This document shows, piece by piece, positions 52,540-61,617 of a DNA stretch of 64,000 nucleotides. The stretch covers positions 1,474,001 to 1,538,000 of the forward strand of contig NZ_LS483388.1 in the NCBI RefSeq assembly GCF_900475415.1. The letters are read 5' to 3'. Numbering within the stretch: position 1 is the stretch's first letter; each line of letters begins with the position of its first letter. The DNA is from Streptococcus porcinus (GTDB lineage: Bacteria; Bacillota; Bacilli; Lactobacillales; Streptococcaceae). A program made the translations under genes and the position numbers. Under the pieces are notes generated by a model. The model saw only the letters and a list, made by a program, of their open reading frames with translations, did not search any database and was not told the DNA's origin.

Positions 52540-54741
52540 TTATTGTTTTTCAATTGAAATTAGCAGTGATGTGAAGTCCTTTAGACCTTCCACAAAATCT
52601 TCTTTATCAATAACCAGTCCAGCATTCATTAAGGTTGCACCGGAATAGGTTTTGCTATTATTAATTTTATAAATAGCTTCTGGCTGAAGGTTCTGTAACA
52701 TCAAACGTTGTCTCCCCTCATTAGATGTAACAAGTGTACGATAAAAGGCTACAAATCCTTTATCGCCATCTTCAGACATAACCTGCCATGCTGTCACTTT
52801 ACTTTCAAAAGGACTTATTAAACGTGTAAATTCACCCCTTTGAAAAACATGACGATAGTTTTTATAGAACGCTATCTGATTGGCGATTGCTTTTTTTTCA
52901 TCGCTATTTAATGTTGACAAGTCAAGTTCATAGCCAAAACTACCAAAATAAGCAACGTTTGCTCTAGTCGACAGAGGAGTTACTCGTTGAACCTGCTGAT
53001 TTGGAACTTCTGACACATGACATCCCATACTTGAAAGTGGATAAACCATTGACGTCCCATATTGAATTTTAAGTCGTTCTATAGCATCTGAATTATCACT
53101 TGTCCAAGTTTGTGGAGCATAATAGAGCATCGCAGGATCAAAACGCCCGCCCCCACTTGAGCAAGATTCAAATAACACATTTGGAAATTCACTAGTTAAG
53201 GCATCATATAGCCGATAAAGATTTAAAATATATCGATGGAATAGCTCCCCTTGCTGCTGTGAAGAATGTAGTGGACTAAAAACTTCACTCATGTAACGAT
53301 TCATATCCCATTTAATATAATCAATCTCATGATTAGCTAAAAGCTGATGTAATTGCTGATAAATATTCTGATAAACCTCTTCATTGGCAAGATTGAGCGT
53401 ATATTGAAATCTTCCATGAGATGTATTGCGATCGGGGTGATGAAAAATCCAGTCAGGATGTTCTCTATATAAATCACTGTCTTTATTCACCATTTCAGGT
53501 TCTATCCACAAACCAAAGGACATACCCATTTCATGGATAGACTCTATCAAACCAGTAAGACCATGTGGTAGTTTTTCTAAATTAACAGTCCAATCTCCTA
53601 ATCCAGATCGGTCGCTATTTCTCTTTCCAAACCACCCATCATCCATCACAAACAGTTCTATCCCTACAGATGCAGCTTCTTTAGCTAAAGTTAGAATCCG
53701 TTCTTCATCAAAGTCAAAAGTCATTGCTTCCCAGTTATTAAGTAGAACAGGTCTCGGTGTATCACGCCACTTCCCTCTTACCAACCTTTGACGAAATAGA
53801 CTGTGGAAAGTCTGGCTCATTCCATTTAATCCACAATCACTATAAACCATGACAACTTCCGGTGTAGTAAATGAGGCACCCTTTGACAAAAGCCATTCAA
53901 AATTTTCTGGATGAATTCCAAAATTAATGCGTGCCTCGTCATAAGGACTGACATCAATCTGTCCAATAAAATTACCACTATATACTAATGAAAAACCAAA
54001 TACCTCTCCAAAATTTTCATTGGCATCTCCCCTTAGTAAAGCTAGAAAAGGATTGTGCTCTGCACTACTAGCTCCTTTTAGACTATAAATCGAATGACAG
54101 CCTTGCTTTAAAGGAACGACACTGACATGCCTTTCACGACCCCATGCCCCATCTAGATGCAAACATTTAAAATTCGAATCTAATAAATCTAAACTCATAG
54201 ATAAGGCCTTTTCGAGGACAATATCTTCATCGCCAAGTTGTTCAAAGCGTGCATGACGTGTAATGACTGGTCGATCTTCATAAAGGGTATAAGTCAATTC
54301 TAATAGCGTCTGAGAATAATCGTCTCGCAGCTGAACTTTTAGTGTCTCTGCTTCCTCATCACTGTCAACATAAGTTGAGGGCAAATCCTCCAAAGAGGGC
54401 TTCCCTTTTTGAATCTGAAAATCATAAAACTTGAAATCTGATAAACGACTTCCATCCTTTGTCTTGATCATAAAAGCAGCATTTGCATAATCGCCTGTTC
54501 CAAACGAAGGGTATTCTTGACGAGTGTGTTGTAATGAAAACGTTGGTTCTTCTTCCGATACAAATGAAGTCAATGAACGGTATTCACCTTCTATAAATTG
54601 TAAATACGATTCCTCAGGATTAACTCGTTTACCATAGTAAAGGTGGCCCAGCTGGCCATTAGATAAGACACAAAAAACATAGCTCACTTTGTTATTGTAA
54701 AGATGAAATTCTTTGGTTTTAGGGTTAAATTTAATTGACAT
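52540..54741 (-). CDS. aga: Alpha-galactosidase (GH36)
   Basis: 733 residues, close to the usual size of GH36 enzymes. N-terminal beta-sandwich, then the (beta/alpha)8 catalytic barrel: WFVMDDGWFG, the nucleophile region KWDMNR, the motif ESCSSGGGRFD, and the acid/base region WTSDNSDAIERL. It hydrolyses alpha-1,6 galactose from melibiose, raffinose and stachyose imported by MsmEFG. Cytoplasmic, with no signal peptide. It follows msmG with a 9-base gap. The start has AGGAG ahead. Confidence 0.95.
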   Translation of the reverse strand: MSIKFNPKTKEFHLYNNKVSYVFCVLSNGQLGHLYYGKRVNPEESYLQFIEGEYRSLTSFVSEEEPTFSLQHTRQEYPSFGTGDYANAAFMIKTKDGSRLSDFKFYDFQIQKGKPSLEDLPSTYVDSDEEAETLKVQLRDDYSQTLLELTYTLYEDRPVITRHARFEQLGDEDIVLEKALSMSLDLLDSNFKCLHLDGAWGRERHVSVVPLKQGCHSIYSLKGASSAEHNPFLALLRGDANENFGEVFGFSLVYSGNFIGQIDVSPYDEARINFGIHPENFEWLLSKGASFTTPEVVMVYSDCGLNGMSQTFHSLFRQRLVRGKWRDTPRPVLLNNWEAMTFDFDEERILTLAKEAASVGIELFVMDDGWFGKRNSDRSGLGDWTVNLEKLPHGLTGLIESIHEMGMSFGLWIEPEMVNKDSDLYREHPDWIFHHPDRNTSHGRFQYTLNLANEEVYQNIYQQLHQLLANHEIDYIKWDMNRYMSEVFSPLHSSQQQGELFHRYILNLYRLYDALTSEFPNVLFESCSSGGGRFDPAMLYYAPQTWTSDNSDAIERLKIQYGTSMVYPLSSMGCHVSEVPNQQVQRVTPLSTRANVAYFGSFGYELDLSTLNSDEKKAIANQIAFYKNYRHVFQRGEFTRLISPFESKVTAWQVMSEDGDKGFVAFYRTLVTSNEGRQRLMLQNLQPEAIYKINNSKTYSGATLMNAGLVIDKEDFVEGLKDFTSLLISIEKQ

Positions 54742-54750
54742 ATTTTACTC

Positions 54751-55581
54751 CTATAATTTTCCTCCAGAGGAAGCAACGCCCTGAATAAATTGTTTTTGAA
54801 AAATAAGATAAATAATTACCATTGGCCAAATCGCCAAAACACTAGCAGCCATTAATTGTGGATAATTAGTTGCATATGCTCCTTGGATTTTTGATAAGGC
54901 ACTTGATAAGGTTGCTGATTCTGCTTCTGAATTGATAATTAATGGCCACAACAAATCTTTAAATGCAAATAAAGCAGTGAAGATGGCTAAAGCTATTAGA
55001 CCGGACTTAGCAAGTGGTAGCATAATCTTAAAAAATGTTTGTCCTATATTACAACCGTCCAGCTCCGCAGCCTCTTCTAATTCTTTTGGTAAACTTACAA
55101 AAAATTGTCTTAATAGGAATGTGCCAAAAGCTGACACTAATCCTGGAAAAACTAGAGCAAAAACAGTATTTCGCATACCTAGACTGTTAATCATAAGATA
55201 TTGCGGAATAACAAATAGTTGTGGAGGAACCATCATTTGGAAAAGTACTAGACCAAATAAGAAATTTCTACCGGGAAAGCGTAGGCGAGCGAAAGCATAC
55301 GCTGCCATTGCACTGAATAAAACTGAACTGATAATTCGCCATAACATCATTAAAATCGTATTGAGGTATAAAATAACGAAATTATTTTGTCGAATAACTT
55401 CTGAATAATTGCTAAACTGCCAAACATGTGGAAAAATTTTGAATGGATTCATTTGAGTGGATTCCGATACGGTTTTAAAGGAAGTTAAAATCATCCATAT
55501 AAATGGTACTACCATTCCTAAAGCGATAAAAATAAGAAATAGATGTAACCCTAACTTTGAAAAATATTTTTTTGACTGCAT
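54751..55581 (-). CDS. msmG: Multiple-sugar ABC permease MsmG
   Basis: 276 residues, six membrane segments, MalG-type permease with the EAA loop ELEEAAELDGCNIGQTFFKIMLPLAKSGL. It forms the channel with MsmF. The set has no ATPase gene here; streptococci usually share MsmK from elsewhere. Confidence 0.92.
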   Translation of the reverse strand: MQSKKYFSKLGLHLFLIFIALGMVVPFIWMILTSFKTVSESTQMNPFKIFPHVWQFSNYSEVIRQNNFVILYLNTILMMLWRIISSVLFSAMAAYAFARLRFPGRNFLFGLVLFQMMVPPQLFVIPQYLMINSLGMRNTVFALVFPGLVSAFGTFLLRQFFVSLPKELEEAAELDGCNIGQTFFKIMLPLAKSGLIALAIFTALFAFKDLLWPLIINSEAESATLSSALSKIQGAYATNYPQLMAASVLAIWPMVIIYLIFQKQFIQGVASSGGKL

Positions 55582-55593
55582 GTCTGCCCCTTT

Positions 55594-56484
55594 CTAGTGA
55601 TAGTGAACCCATTTCTTCTGCACCTTCATCTGAATACCAGTAATAACCATAATAATGATGAGTAAGAGCATCACAATCGTTGCACCATAACCTCTGTCAG
55701 CATATTTAAAGGACTGATTATAAAAAAGGTAAACTAAAGAAACTGTGTTTTGATATGCTGGACTAGTCACACTTTGAACCATATAAATAGAGTCAAAAAC
55801 CTGCATCGATGAAATGATATTGGTTACAATGACAAAAAATAAGGTAGGTGAAACCAGAGGCAATGTGATATAAAAGAACTGTTTTATCGGACTTGCACCG
55901 TCTATGACTGCAACTTCGTAATAATCTTTTGGAATTTCTTGGAGCCCAGCCAAAATCAATATCATCCCGTAGCCTACTGAACTCCAAATACCAATAATAG
56001 CAATCGAGTACATAGCTATTTTAGGATCCTTCAACCAATCAATAGCCCCAATTCCTATTTTAGATAACATAAAGTTGATTAATCCAAAATCCTCGTTATA
56101 AAGCCATTTCCAAACCATAGTAACTGCTGCAGGAGCTGCTACCATTGGTAAAAAATAAATTGTCCTATAGAGATGTTTACCTTTAATATTTGCATTCAAA
56201 ATACTTGCTAGTATTAGAGCTAGAATAACCATTATAGGAACTACTAGTAATGTATATAGAATTGTATTCCAGGTTGCTTGCCAGACTTGTTGATCCTCTA
56301 GTAATCGTTTATAATTTGCTAACCCAATAAATATATCTCCTCTCCCAAAATCCCCACTTTTAAAAAAACTCATCTTTAAAGTTTGTAGAATAGGGATAAT
56401 ATTCAGGATAACTAAACCAATTATGGTCGGTGCTACAAATAGTAAGCCCCAAAAAGTTTGTTTTCGTTTTTTATAATTTTTCAT
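55594..56484 (-). CDS. msmF: Multiple-sugar ABC permease MsmF
   Basis: 296 residues from ATG 56484 (MKNYKKRKQTFWG), chosen because TAGGAGATG precedes it; the open frame continues 13 codons upstream without a comparable site. Six membrane segments, MalF-type permease with EAA loop YEVAVIDGASPIKQFFYITLPL. Between msmE and msmG with short gaps. Confidence 0.92.
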   Translation of the reverse strand: MKNYKKRKQTFWGLLFVAPTIIGLVILNIIPILQTLKMSFFKSGDFGRGDIFIGLANYKRLLEDQQVWQATWNTILYTLLVVPIMVILALILASILNANIKGKHLYRTIYFLPMVAAPAAVTMVWKWLYNEDFGLINFMLSKIGIGAIDWLKDPKIAMYSIAIIGIWSSVGYGMILILAGLQEIPKDYYEVAVIDGASPIKQFFYITLPLVSPTLFFVIVTNIISSMQVFDSIYMVQSVTSPAYQNTVSLVYLFYNQSFKYADRGYGATIVMLLLIIIMVITGIQMKVQKKWVHYH

Positions 56485-56547
56485 TGCCTCATCTCCTATC
56501 AAAAACTGGAGAAGATTTTTCAATTTTCTCCAGCTTTAAATAAATGG

Positions 56548-57822
56548 CTATTTTTCTGACTCTAATTCTTCATTCATCATTTTAGCTGTTTTCTGGGCTG
56601 CTTTTTCGACAGATTCTTTCCCAAGGTAAGCCGGTTTTAGGGTTTCATATGCTTTATCTTCCCACTTGGTCGTTGCATTTGAGTATGGACGAATTTGAGC
56701 GTAGTCCAACATATCAATAAAGTGTTTTATCTTAAAGTTCTTGTTGGAATCTACCCAAGTATCCGATGTCCCTTTATACGCAGAGATTGCAACACCAAGT
56801 TTAGCTTGCATAACTTGTCCTTCTTTTGAACTTAGATATTCTACCCATTTCCATGATTCTTTAGGATGTTTCGTATTAGCAGAGATTGCATTCCCTAGAC
56901 CATTAAATATAGTTGCTCGTTTTTCTCCTTTTGGCAAAACAGCAACATCAACGTTTGCCTTAATATAATCGTTTTGACTAAAAGAACTTAAGTTCCAAGA
57001 GCCAAAGTAACCCATCGCAACTTGTCCATTCTCAAGAGCTTCCACGCTGGCCTTATCATCAGTAACCTTAGGGGATAGCCCTTCATCTACAAAACTATTG
57101 TAGAACTTAAGAGCTTCCACAGTTTTAGGATCGTCATAGCCGGATTTTTTATCTTTAGTGATGATAGTTCCACCATTTTGATAGACAAAATTATAGTATC
57201 CTGACTGATTCTGTAAAGGAGCAAGGAACCCATATTGATGTTTATCTGCTTTTGTCAGACGTTTAGCGTTCTCTTTCAATGTCTGCCAATCCCAAGTTTC
57301 GTCCGGATATTTAATACCAGCTTCATCGAACATTTTCTTATTATACCAAAGGCCTATTGTATCAAAGTCTTTAGGAATAGCATATTGGTGGCCCTTAATA
57401 GCATAAATAGAGGTTAAATCTTTAGGAAAATGACTTAATGATACCATCTTGCTAGACTTAATATAATCATCAAGATTTAGCAACATTTCGTTAGCACCAT
57501 AACGGTAGATTTCATTTGAATGCATCCAGAAAGTATCAGGTAATGAGCCTCCTGTTGCACCAGCTTCCAGCATCGTCCAGTAAGTATCCCAGGAAACAAC
57601 CTGAATATCTACTTTAATTTTTGGATTTTTTTCTTCAAATTTATCAGCTATTTTACGAATCCCAGGTTCTTGACCTGAATCCCAAATAGCATATGAGATG
57701 GTTGTTTTCCCATCTTTTGTTGTAGAACTTTCTGTTTGTTTTTTATCCTTATCTGAACAAGCAGCTAAAGATAAGCCTAAACTAAAGAGTAGAATACCTA
57801 AGCCTAACTTTCTCATTTTCAT
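56548..57822 (-). CDS. msmE: Multiple-sugar-binding lipoprotein MsmE
   Basis: 424 residues. Signal peptide with lipobox SLAAC (Cys22), then a family 1 extracellular solute-binding protein (TISYAIWDSGQEPGIRKIADKF; WDTYWTMLEAGATGGSLPD; NGQVAMGYFGSWNLSS). It binds alpha-galactosides such as raffinose and melibiose, by analogy with the S. mutans MsmE. GGAGGAAG precedes the ATG. Head gene of msmEFG-aga. Confidence 0.92.
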   Translation of the reverse strand: MKMRKLGLGILLFSLGLSLAACSDKDKKQTESSTTKDGKTTISYAIWDSGQEPGIRKIADKFEEKNPKIKVDIQVVSWDTYWTMLEAGATGGSLPDTFWMHSNEIYRYGANEMLLNLDDYIKSSKMVSLSHFPKDLTSIYAIKGHQYAIPKDFDTIGLWYNKKMFDEAGIKYPDETWDWQTLKENAKRLTKADKHQYGFLAPLQNQSGYYNFVYQNGGTIITKDKKSGYDDPKTVEALKFYNSFVDEGLSPKVTDDKASVEALENGQVAMGYFGSWNLSSFSQNDYIKANVDVAVLPKGEKRATIFNGLGNAISANTKHPKESWKWVEYLSSKEGQVMQAKLGVAISAYKGTSDTWVDSNKNFKIKHFIDMLDYAQIRPYSNATTKWEDKAYETLKPAYLGKESVEKAAQKTAKMMNEELESEK

Positions 57823-57865
57823 TTTCGTCTTCCTCCTGAAAATCGAATATATTTATGTTATATTC

Positions 57866-57894
57866 ATTATAGAATGTAACCGCTTCCTTTTGAA
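57866..57894 (-). promoter_or_regulatory. msmE promoter
   Basis: Minus strand TTCAAA (57889-57894), 17 bases, TATAAT (57866-57871). The spacer is filled by a cre-like sequence. Confidence 0.6.
57875..57888 (-). promoter_or_regulatory. cre-like site in the msmE promoter spacer
   Basis: AGGAAGCGGTTACA on the minus strand is one mismatch from TGNAANCGNWNNCA (two from the stricter form). It lies between -35 and -10, where CcpA would block polymerase binding. Confidence 0.5.
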
Positions 57895-58013
57895 TCTCTT
57901 GTTTTGACTTCCTTTATATTAAGTTGCGTTTTTTTTAGATTTCCTCAAATAAAATGTCACAAATACAAATATTTTTGGTAAAATGAGTTTATCATTCATG
58001 AAAGAGGATACAT

Positions 58014-58847
58014 ATGTCAACTCCAAAATTTTTCCTATTTAATAACACATCATATATGGATTTTTATCCTATACAGTTTGGATACGAAGATTGTGATCCC
58101 TTTCATTCCTTTGGACCTTCTGTTAGAAAACATTACATTTTTCATTACATTACTGAAGGGGAAGGGACATTATATATTAGTGAGGCTAATAAACATTATG
58201 TTCTTAAAGCAGGACAAGGCTTTTTAATTCCTCCTCATCTTATTTCCAGTTATGAGGCAGATGCTGATAATCCTTGGTCATATATGTGGATTGAATTCAG
58301 TGGTATTAAAGCTTACCATTATATCCAACAAGCAGGACTTGATAAGGGGCATTACGTCTTTGAGCAATCAAAATCTCCAAAAGAAAGTTTAGTATACAAT
58401 TATTTAAAAGAGTTAATTGATGGTCATGATAAACGCTCTTCATATATCATTGCCAAAACTTATCTATTTATTGATGCGTTAATTGAGGAGTCTCAATCAC
58501 AAACTGTTACATCCCATGACGATATTAAAGAATTCTACATCAGAGAGGCACTGAATTTTATAGAACGAAATTATGAAAATAATATTTCCGTTGAAACTAT
58601 TGCTAACCATTGTAATTTAAACAGACATTATTTTAGTAGGCTTTTCAAAGAGAAGATGAACATTTCCCCACAAACCTTTTTAATTTCTTATCGACTAAGT
58701 AAATCCTGCGAACTATTAAGACATACTAACATGTCTTTACAAGAAATTGCTGAAGCAGTCGGGTATTCCAATCAGTTTAATTTTTCAACTGCATTCAAAC
58801 GTCACTACAATCTGTCTCCACTCCATTGGCGAAAACACCATAGTTAA
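58014..58847 (+). CDS. msmR: AraC-family regulator MsmR
   Basis: 277 residues: N-terminal cupin sugar-sensing domain (about 15-160; EGTLYISE, AGQGFLIPPH) and C-terminal AraC helix-turn-helix pair (about 180-275; VETIANHCNLNRHYFSRLFK; MSLQEIAEAVGYSNQFNFSTAFKRH). Divergent from msmEFG-aga, as in S. mutans where MsmR activates the locus in the presence of raffinose or melibiose. AGAGGATA precedes the ATG. A terminator follows. Confidence 0.92.
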   Translation: MSTPKFFLFNNTSYMDFYPIQFGYEDCDPFHSFGPSVRKHYIFHYITEGEGTLYISEANKHYVLKAGQGFLIPPHLISSYEADADNPWSYMWIEFSGIKAYHYIQQAGLDKGHYVFEQSKSPKESLVYNYLKELIDGHDKRSSYIIAKTYLFIDALIEESQSQTVTSHDDIKEFYIREALNFIERNYENNISVETIANHCNLNRHYFSRLFKEKMNISPQTFLISYRLSKSCELLRHTNMSLQEIAEAVGYSNQFNFSTAFKRHYNLSPLHWRKHHS

Positions 58848-58906
58848 TATCTCCTATTTCCCTAGCTATCACTTCCTCTTATTTTTTACCAATAGAATAG
58901 ATACTG

Positions 58907-58947
58907 AAAAAAGCTTCCTTAGCACTATTCTCTAAGGAAGCTTTTTT
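58907..58947 (+). terminator. Terminator after msmR
   Basis: AAAAAAGCTTCCTTAG (58907-58922) pairs perfectly with CTAAGGAAGCTTTTTT (58932-58947) around 9 bases. Confidence 0.93.
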
Positions 58948-58987
58948 CTATTGATACAGTTTAGCCAGCACTTATATCAGAATAAAA

Positions 58988-59034
58988 TAGGTACTAAAAA
59001 CTTATTGCTAGTCTATAAACTTAATAAGTACCTA
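58988..59034. repeat. Inverted repeat TAGGTACT...AATAAGTACCTA in the msmR-trmL gap
   Basis: TAGGTACT (58988-58995) and TTATT (59002-59006) together complement AATAAGTACCTA (59023-59034), with a 6-base bulge (AAAAAC) in the left arm. It ends two bases before the -35 at 59036. Confidence 0.4.
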
Positions 59035-59035
59035 A

Positions 59036-59063
59036 CTGACAATCATTAATTCTAAAGTATAAT
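59036..59063 (+). promoter_or_regulatory. Promoter with no gene downstream
   Basis: CTGACA (59036-59041), 16 bases, TATAAT (59058-59063). The next + strand terminator candidate is at 59309-59327. The whole gap 58948-59334 has no supportable protein gene. Confidence 0.5.
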
Positions 59064-59107
59064 ATATAACTTACTTAGCCTCTCTCAAGATAAGAAAATT
59101 AAAAAAA

Positions 59108-59133
59108 CAAGGTAGGTCACACAAACCTCCTTG
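59108..59133 (-). terminator. Terminator-like hairpin in the msmR-trmL gap
   Basis: CAAGG-T-AGGT (59108-59117) pairs with ACCTCCTTG (59125-59133) with one bulge. TTTTTTT follows on the minus strand. It lies 200 bases past the trmL stop, so it may be a second, backup terminator or belong to a small transcript. Confidence 0.5.
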
Positions 59134-59308
59134 CCACTAAAAATAAGCTCATATATACTTATCTATTCAAAAACTTCACGTCAAATACTATCCAACCATT
59201 AGTATTTCCAAGACGCTAAGCAATCATCACTCAATAATACTCAATAAAATTTTAAAAATAAAACTACTTACAACTCGAATAATATATCTAAAAAGAAGAT
59301 AAAATAAG

Positions 59309-59327
59309 AAAGTCAATTTGCGACTTT
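59309..59327. terminator. Hairpin just past the trmL stop
   Basis: AAAGTC (59309-59314) pairs with GACTTT (59322-59327) around 7 bases; T-rich on both sides. It is a short stem, so a weak terminator. Confidence 0.45.
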
Positions 59328-59334
59328 TTGTCAC

Positions 59335-59880
59335 TTATTTTAATTTATCATATTCGTAGACGTGGTCTAGTTCTAGCCCTTCAAAAGCCTGTTGTCTAAG
59401 TGCTTCGTAAACAATCATGCAAACCGTATTCGAAAGATTTAGACTCCTAACGTGTTCATCGTTCATGGGTATACGTAGCGCTTTTTCAGGATATTTTCTC
59501 ATAAATGCTTCGGGTAACCCTTTGTCTTCGCGTCCAAATAAAAAGTAATGTCTCTGACCATCATCAAAATGTTCATCAGAATAGACCTTACTTGCAAATT
59601 TACTAATCAGATGCAATTGACCATCACACTTATCTAAAAAGTCTTCTAGATTATCATAAAAACGAACGTCCAATTTTTCCCAATAATCAAGTCCTGCACG
59701 TCTCATCTTACGATCATCAATAGGGAAACCCATAGGTTTAATAATATGTAATGGTGCATTTGTAGCAGCACAAGTTCGAGCAATATTCCCAGTATTTTGA
59801 GGAATTTGGGGTTCAAAAAGTACAATATGGTTTTTAGAATTTACTTCTCGGTATTGGCTATGTTCAATATCAACTGTCAT
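59335..59880 (-). CDS. trmL: tRNA (cytidine/uridine-34) 2'-O-methyltransferase
   Basis: 181 residues from ATG 59880. SPOUT-fold methyltransferase acting on the wobble base of leucine tRNAs. Motifs: [50 protein letters not shown] and [15 protein letters not shown] (the knot). I chose the start by AGAGGAAAG and the family N-terminus; two other in-frame ATGs exist upstream, which lie in the preceding terminator hairpin. Another ATG directly precedes the chosen one. Confidence 0.93.
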   Translation of the reverse strand: MTVDIEHSQYREVNSKNHIVLFEPQIPQNTGNIARTCAATNAPLHIIKPMGFPIDDRKMRRAGLDYWEKLDVRFYDNLEDFLDKCDGQLHLISKFASKVYSDEHFDDGQRHYFLFGREDKGLPEAFMRKYPEKALRIPMNDEHVRSLNLSNTVCMIVYEALRQQAFEGLELDHVYEYDKLK

Positions 59881-59906
59881 CATCTTTCCTCTTTTACTCA
59901 TCAAAA

Positions 59907-59947
59907 AACCACACTGCCCGGAGTTAAACTCAGCAGACAATGTGGTT
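59907..59947 (-). terminator. Terminator after yidD, just before trmL
   Basis: AACCACA (59907-59913) pairs with TGTGGTT (59941-59947), with CTGC/GCAG and a perfect GAGTT-A-AACTC hairpin inside. TTTTTT follows on the minus strand. It ends the scpA-scpB-rluB-yidD transcript; its distance from the trmL start (about 25 bases) would also allow attenuation of read-through. Confidence 0.75.
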
Positions 59948-60065
59948 GGTGGTGATTCATTAACTTAAATCATAACAGGTTTGATTTAAACCAACGAATG
60001 CTTATTTTTTATTATAACACTTTAACAATCCTTGTCAATGCTTTTATTTGAAAAACAACTGTTTT

Positions 60066-60308
60066 TTAGTGCTTGCGATTGCGTTTGAGACTAAAATAGT
60101 CAGGAACAGGATCATCTCCACCGTCCACAAAAGGATGACAACGGAAAATACGAGCGATTCCCATCAATACCCCCTTTATACCATGTTTCTCAATAGCCTG
60201 AATCATATAAGTTGAACATGTTGGTCTATAGCGACATGATGGCGGAAAAAGAGGTGAAATAAACCTTTGGTACAAACGAACCACATAAATCAGAAAAGTC
60301 TTAATCAT
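60066..60308 (-). CDS. yidD: Membrane protein insertion efficiency factor YidD
   Basis: 80 residues with the family's three-cysteine core: [21 protein letters not shown] and [15 protein letters not shown]. It helps YidC insert membrane proteins, and lies at the membrane face through an amphipathic N-terminus. It overlaps the rluB stop by 4 bases. Confidence 0.93.
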   Translation of the reverse strand: MIKTFLIYVVRLYQRFISPLFPPSCRYRPTCSTYMIQAIEKHGIKGVLMGIARIFRCHPFVDGGDDPVPDYFSLKRNRKH

Positions 60309-61027
60309 TTATCAGTTACCGCTGCATTATGTAGTTGACTAACCTCTTTTTTATTAAGACGTCTAGCTTCTCCAGGACGTAAACCAGTTAAATCAAGTGT
60401 TCCAAAACGAGTTCGTGACAACTTATCTACTAAAAGTCCAACCGACTCAAACATTTTTTTCACTTGGTGATTACGTCCTTCATGAATAGTTAATTCAACA
60501 ATAGAGCGATTTTTATCAGCTTCTACTCGAATAATATTGTAGCGTGCAGGCTTAGTTTTCTTACCATCAATAACCACACCACGTGTCAGTGGACGGAGAT
60601 TTTCCTTAGTAGCGATACCTTTGACCCGAGCCAAATAAACTTTATCAATTTCATTACGAGGGTGAATCATTTTATCTGTAAAATCACCATCGTTTGTCAA
60701 AATCAAAAGGCCAGAGGTATCCCAATCCAAACGTCCAACAGGATAAATACGTTCCTTAACTTGTGGTAATAAATCAATAACCGTTTTTCGTCCCTTATCG
60801 TCAGAAACACTTGAAATGACGCCACGTGGTTTATTTAGCAAATAATAGACTTTCTCTTCATTATAGATAGGACTACCTTCTACTTCCACCACATCACCAG
60901 ACTTGACAATCGTTGCTAAATCTGTAATAACTTGGCCATTTAACGTTACCAAACCCTGCTTGATTAACTCTTCTGCTTTTCTACGACTGGCAACACCAGC
61001 ATGGGCAATATACTTATTTATTCTCAT
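60305..61027 (-). CDS. rluB: 23S rRNA pseudouridine synthase RluB
   Basis: 240 residues: N-terminal S4 RNA-binding domain ([22 protein letters not shown]), then the RsuA/RluB catalytic domain with [17 protein letters not shown] (catalytic Asp in R-L-D). The C-terminal [12 protein letters not shown] motif binds RNA. Acts on U2605-type positions in the 23S peptidyl-transferase region. Operon with scpB and scpA. Confidence 0.94.
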   Translation of the reverse strand: MRINKYIAHAGVASRRKAEELIKQGLVTLNGQVITDLATIVKSGDVVEVEGSPIYNEEKVYYLLNKPRGVISSVSDDKGRKTVIDLLPQVKERIYPVGRLDWDTSGLLILTNDGDFTDKMIHPRNEIDKVYLARVKGIATKENLRPLTRGVVIDGKKTKPARYNIIRVEADKNRSIVELTIHEGRNHQVKKMFESVGLLVDKLSRTRFGTLDLTGLRPGEARRLNKKEVSQLHNAAVTDK

Positions 61028-61065
61028 TTTTTCTCTTTTCTTTTGAAAATTCCACAGGTGCGCAG

Positions 61066-61617
61066 TTAATCATTGTTTTGAAAAAGAGCAATCTCTTGAT
61101 CTTCAATTTCTAAACTCGACACGTCTATTAAGTCGTCCAAGTGATTAATCCCCATATAATCCAAGAAATAATCAGTTGTGACATATAAATTTGGGCGTCC
61201 AATTACTTCTTTTTTGCCAGCCTCTTTTACCAGCTCAAAGGCAAGCAACTTACTCAAAGCACCACTTGAATTAACACCTCTAATATCATCAATTTCTAAA
61301 CGTGTTATAGGTTGCTTATAAGCAATAATGGAGAGAACTTCTAGACTTGCTCGTGATAAACTTTGATTAATCGGTGCTTTCGCAAAGCTCCTTAATAATT
61401 CGGCATAGGCATCTTTAGTAACCAACTTGTAAGTTTGGGCTGATTCCATTAAACAAAGAGCTGAATCTGCATCTTCTTCATATTTTTCAGCTAATTTTTC
61501 CATTTGTTGTTGCAGTGCTGTCGGTGTTAGATGGATTAAGTTTGCTAGCTGTCGCAAACTCAAGCCTTCTTCTCCGGAAACAAAGAGCAATGCTTCAATT
61601 TGTGATAAATGAGTCAT
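61066..61617 (-). CDS. scpB: Chromosome segregation/condensation protein ScpB
   Basis: 183 residues with two winged-helix domains ([47 protein letters not shown]). Kite-type partner of ScpA in the SMC condensin complex. It overlaps the scpA stop by 4 bases. Confidence 0.95.
   Translation of the reverse strand: MTHLSQIEALLFVSGEEGLSLRQLANLIHLTPTALQQQMEKLAEKYEEDADSALCLMESAQTYKLVTKDAYAELLRSFAKAPINQSLSRASLEVLSIIAYKQPITRLEIDDIRGVNSSGALSKLLAFELVKEAGKKEVIGRPNLYVTTDYFLDYMGINHLDDLIDVSSLEIEDQEIALFQNND

Larger units (their letters stand above)
59064..59330 (+). ncRNA. Candidate small RNA between msmR and trmL
   Basis: A promoter (59036-59063), no protein-coding frame, a 9-bp stem at 59108-59133 and a terminator-like hairpin at 59309-59327 would give an RNA of about 250 bases. 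The terminator is weak and there is no covariation evidence, so this is speculative. The same stem reads as a terminator on the other strand. Confidence 0.25.

Noticed and set aside
59085-59120. 11-residue hydrophobic frame (GTG start, MTYLVFLIFLS) after a strong AAGGAGG on the minus strand, like a pheromone or toxin peptide.
   Set aside because: The Shine-Dalgarno-like bases are one arm of a terminator stem and the hydrophobic residues come from its T-run. It resembles no short hydrophobic peptide family I know, and no Rgg regulator is adjacent.
60066-60308. YidD labelled as a haemolysin.
   Set aside because: The short cysteine-containing protein matches YidD, a factor that assists membrane insertion; the haemolysin name is historical.
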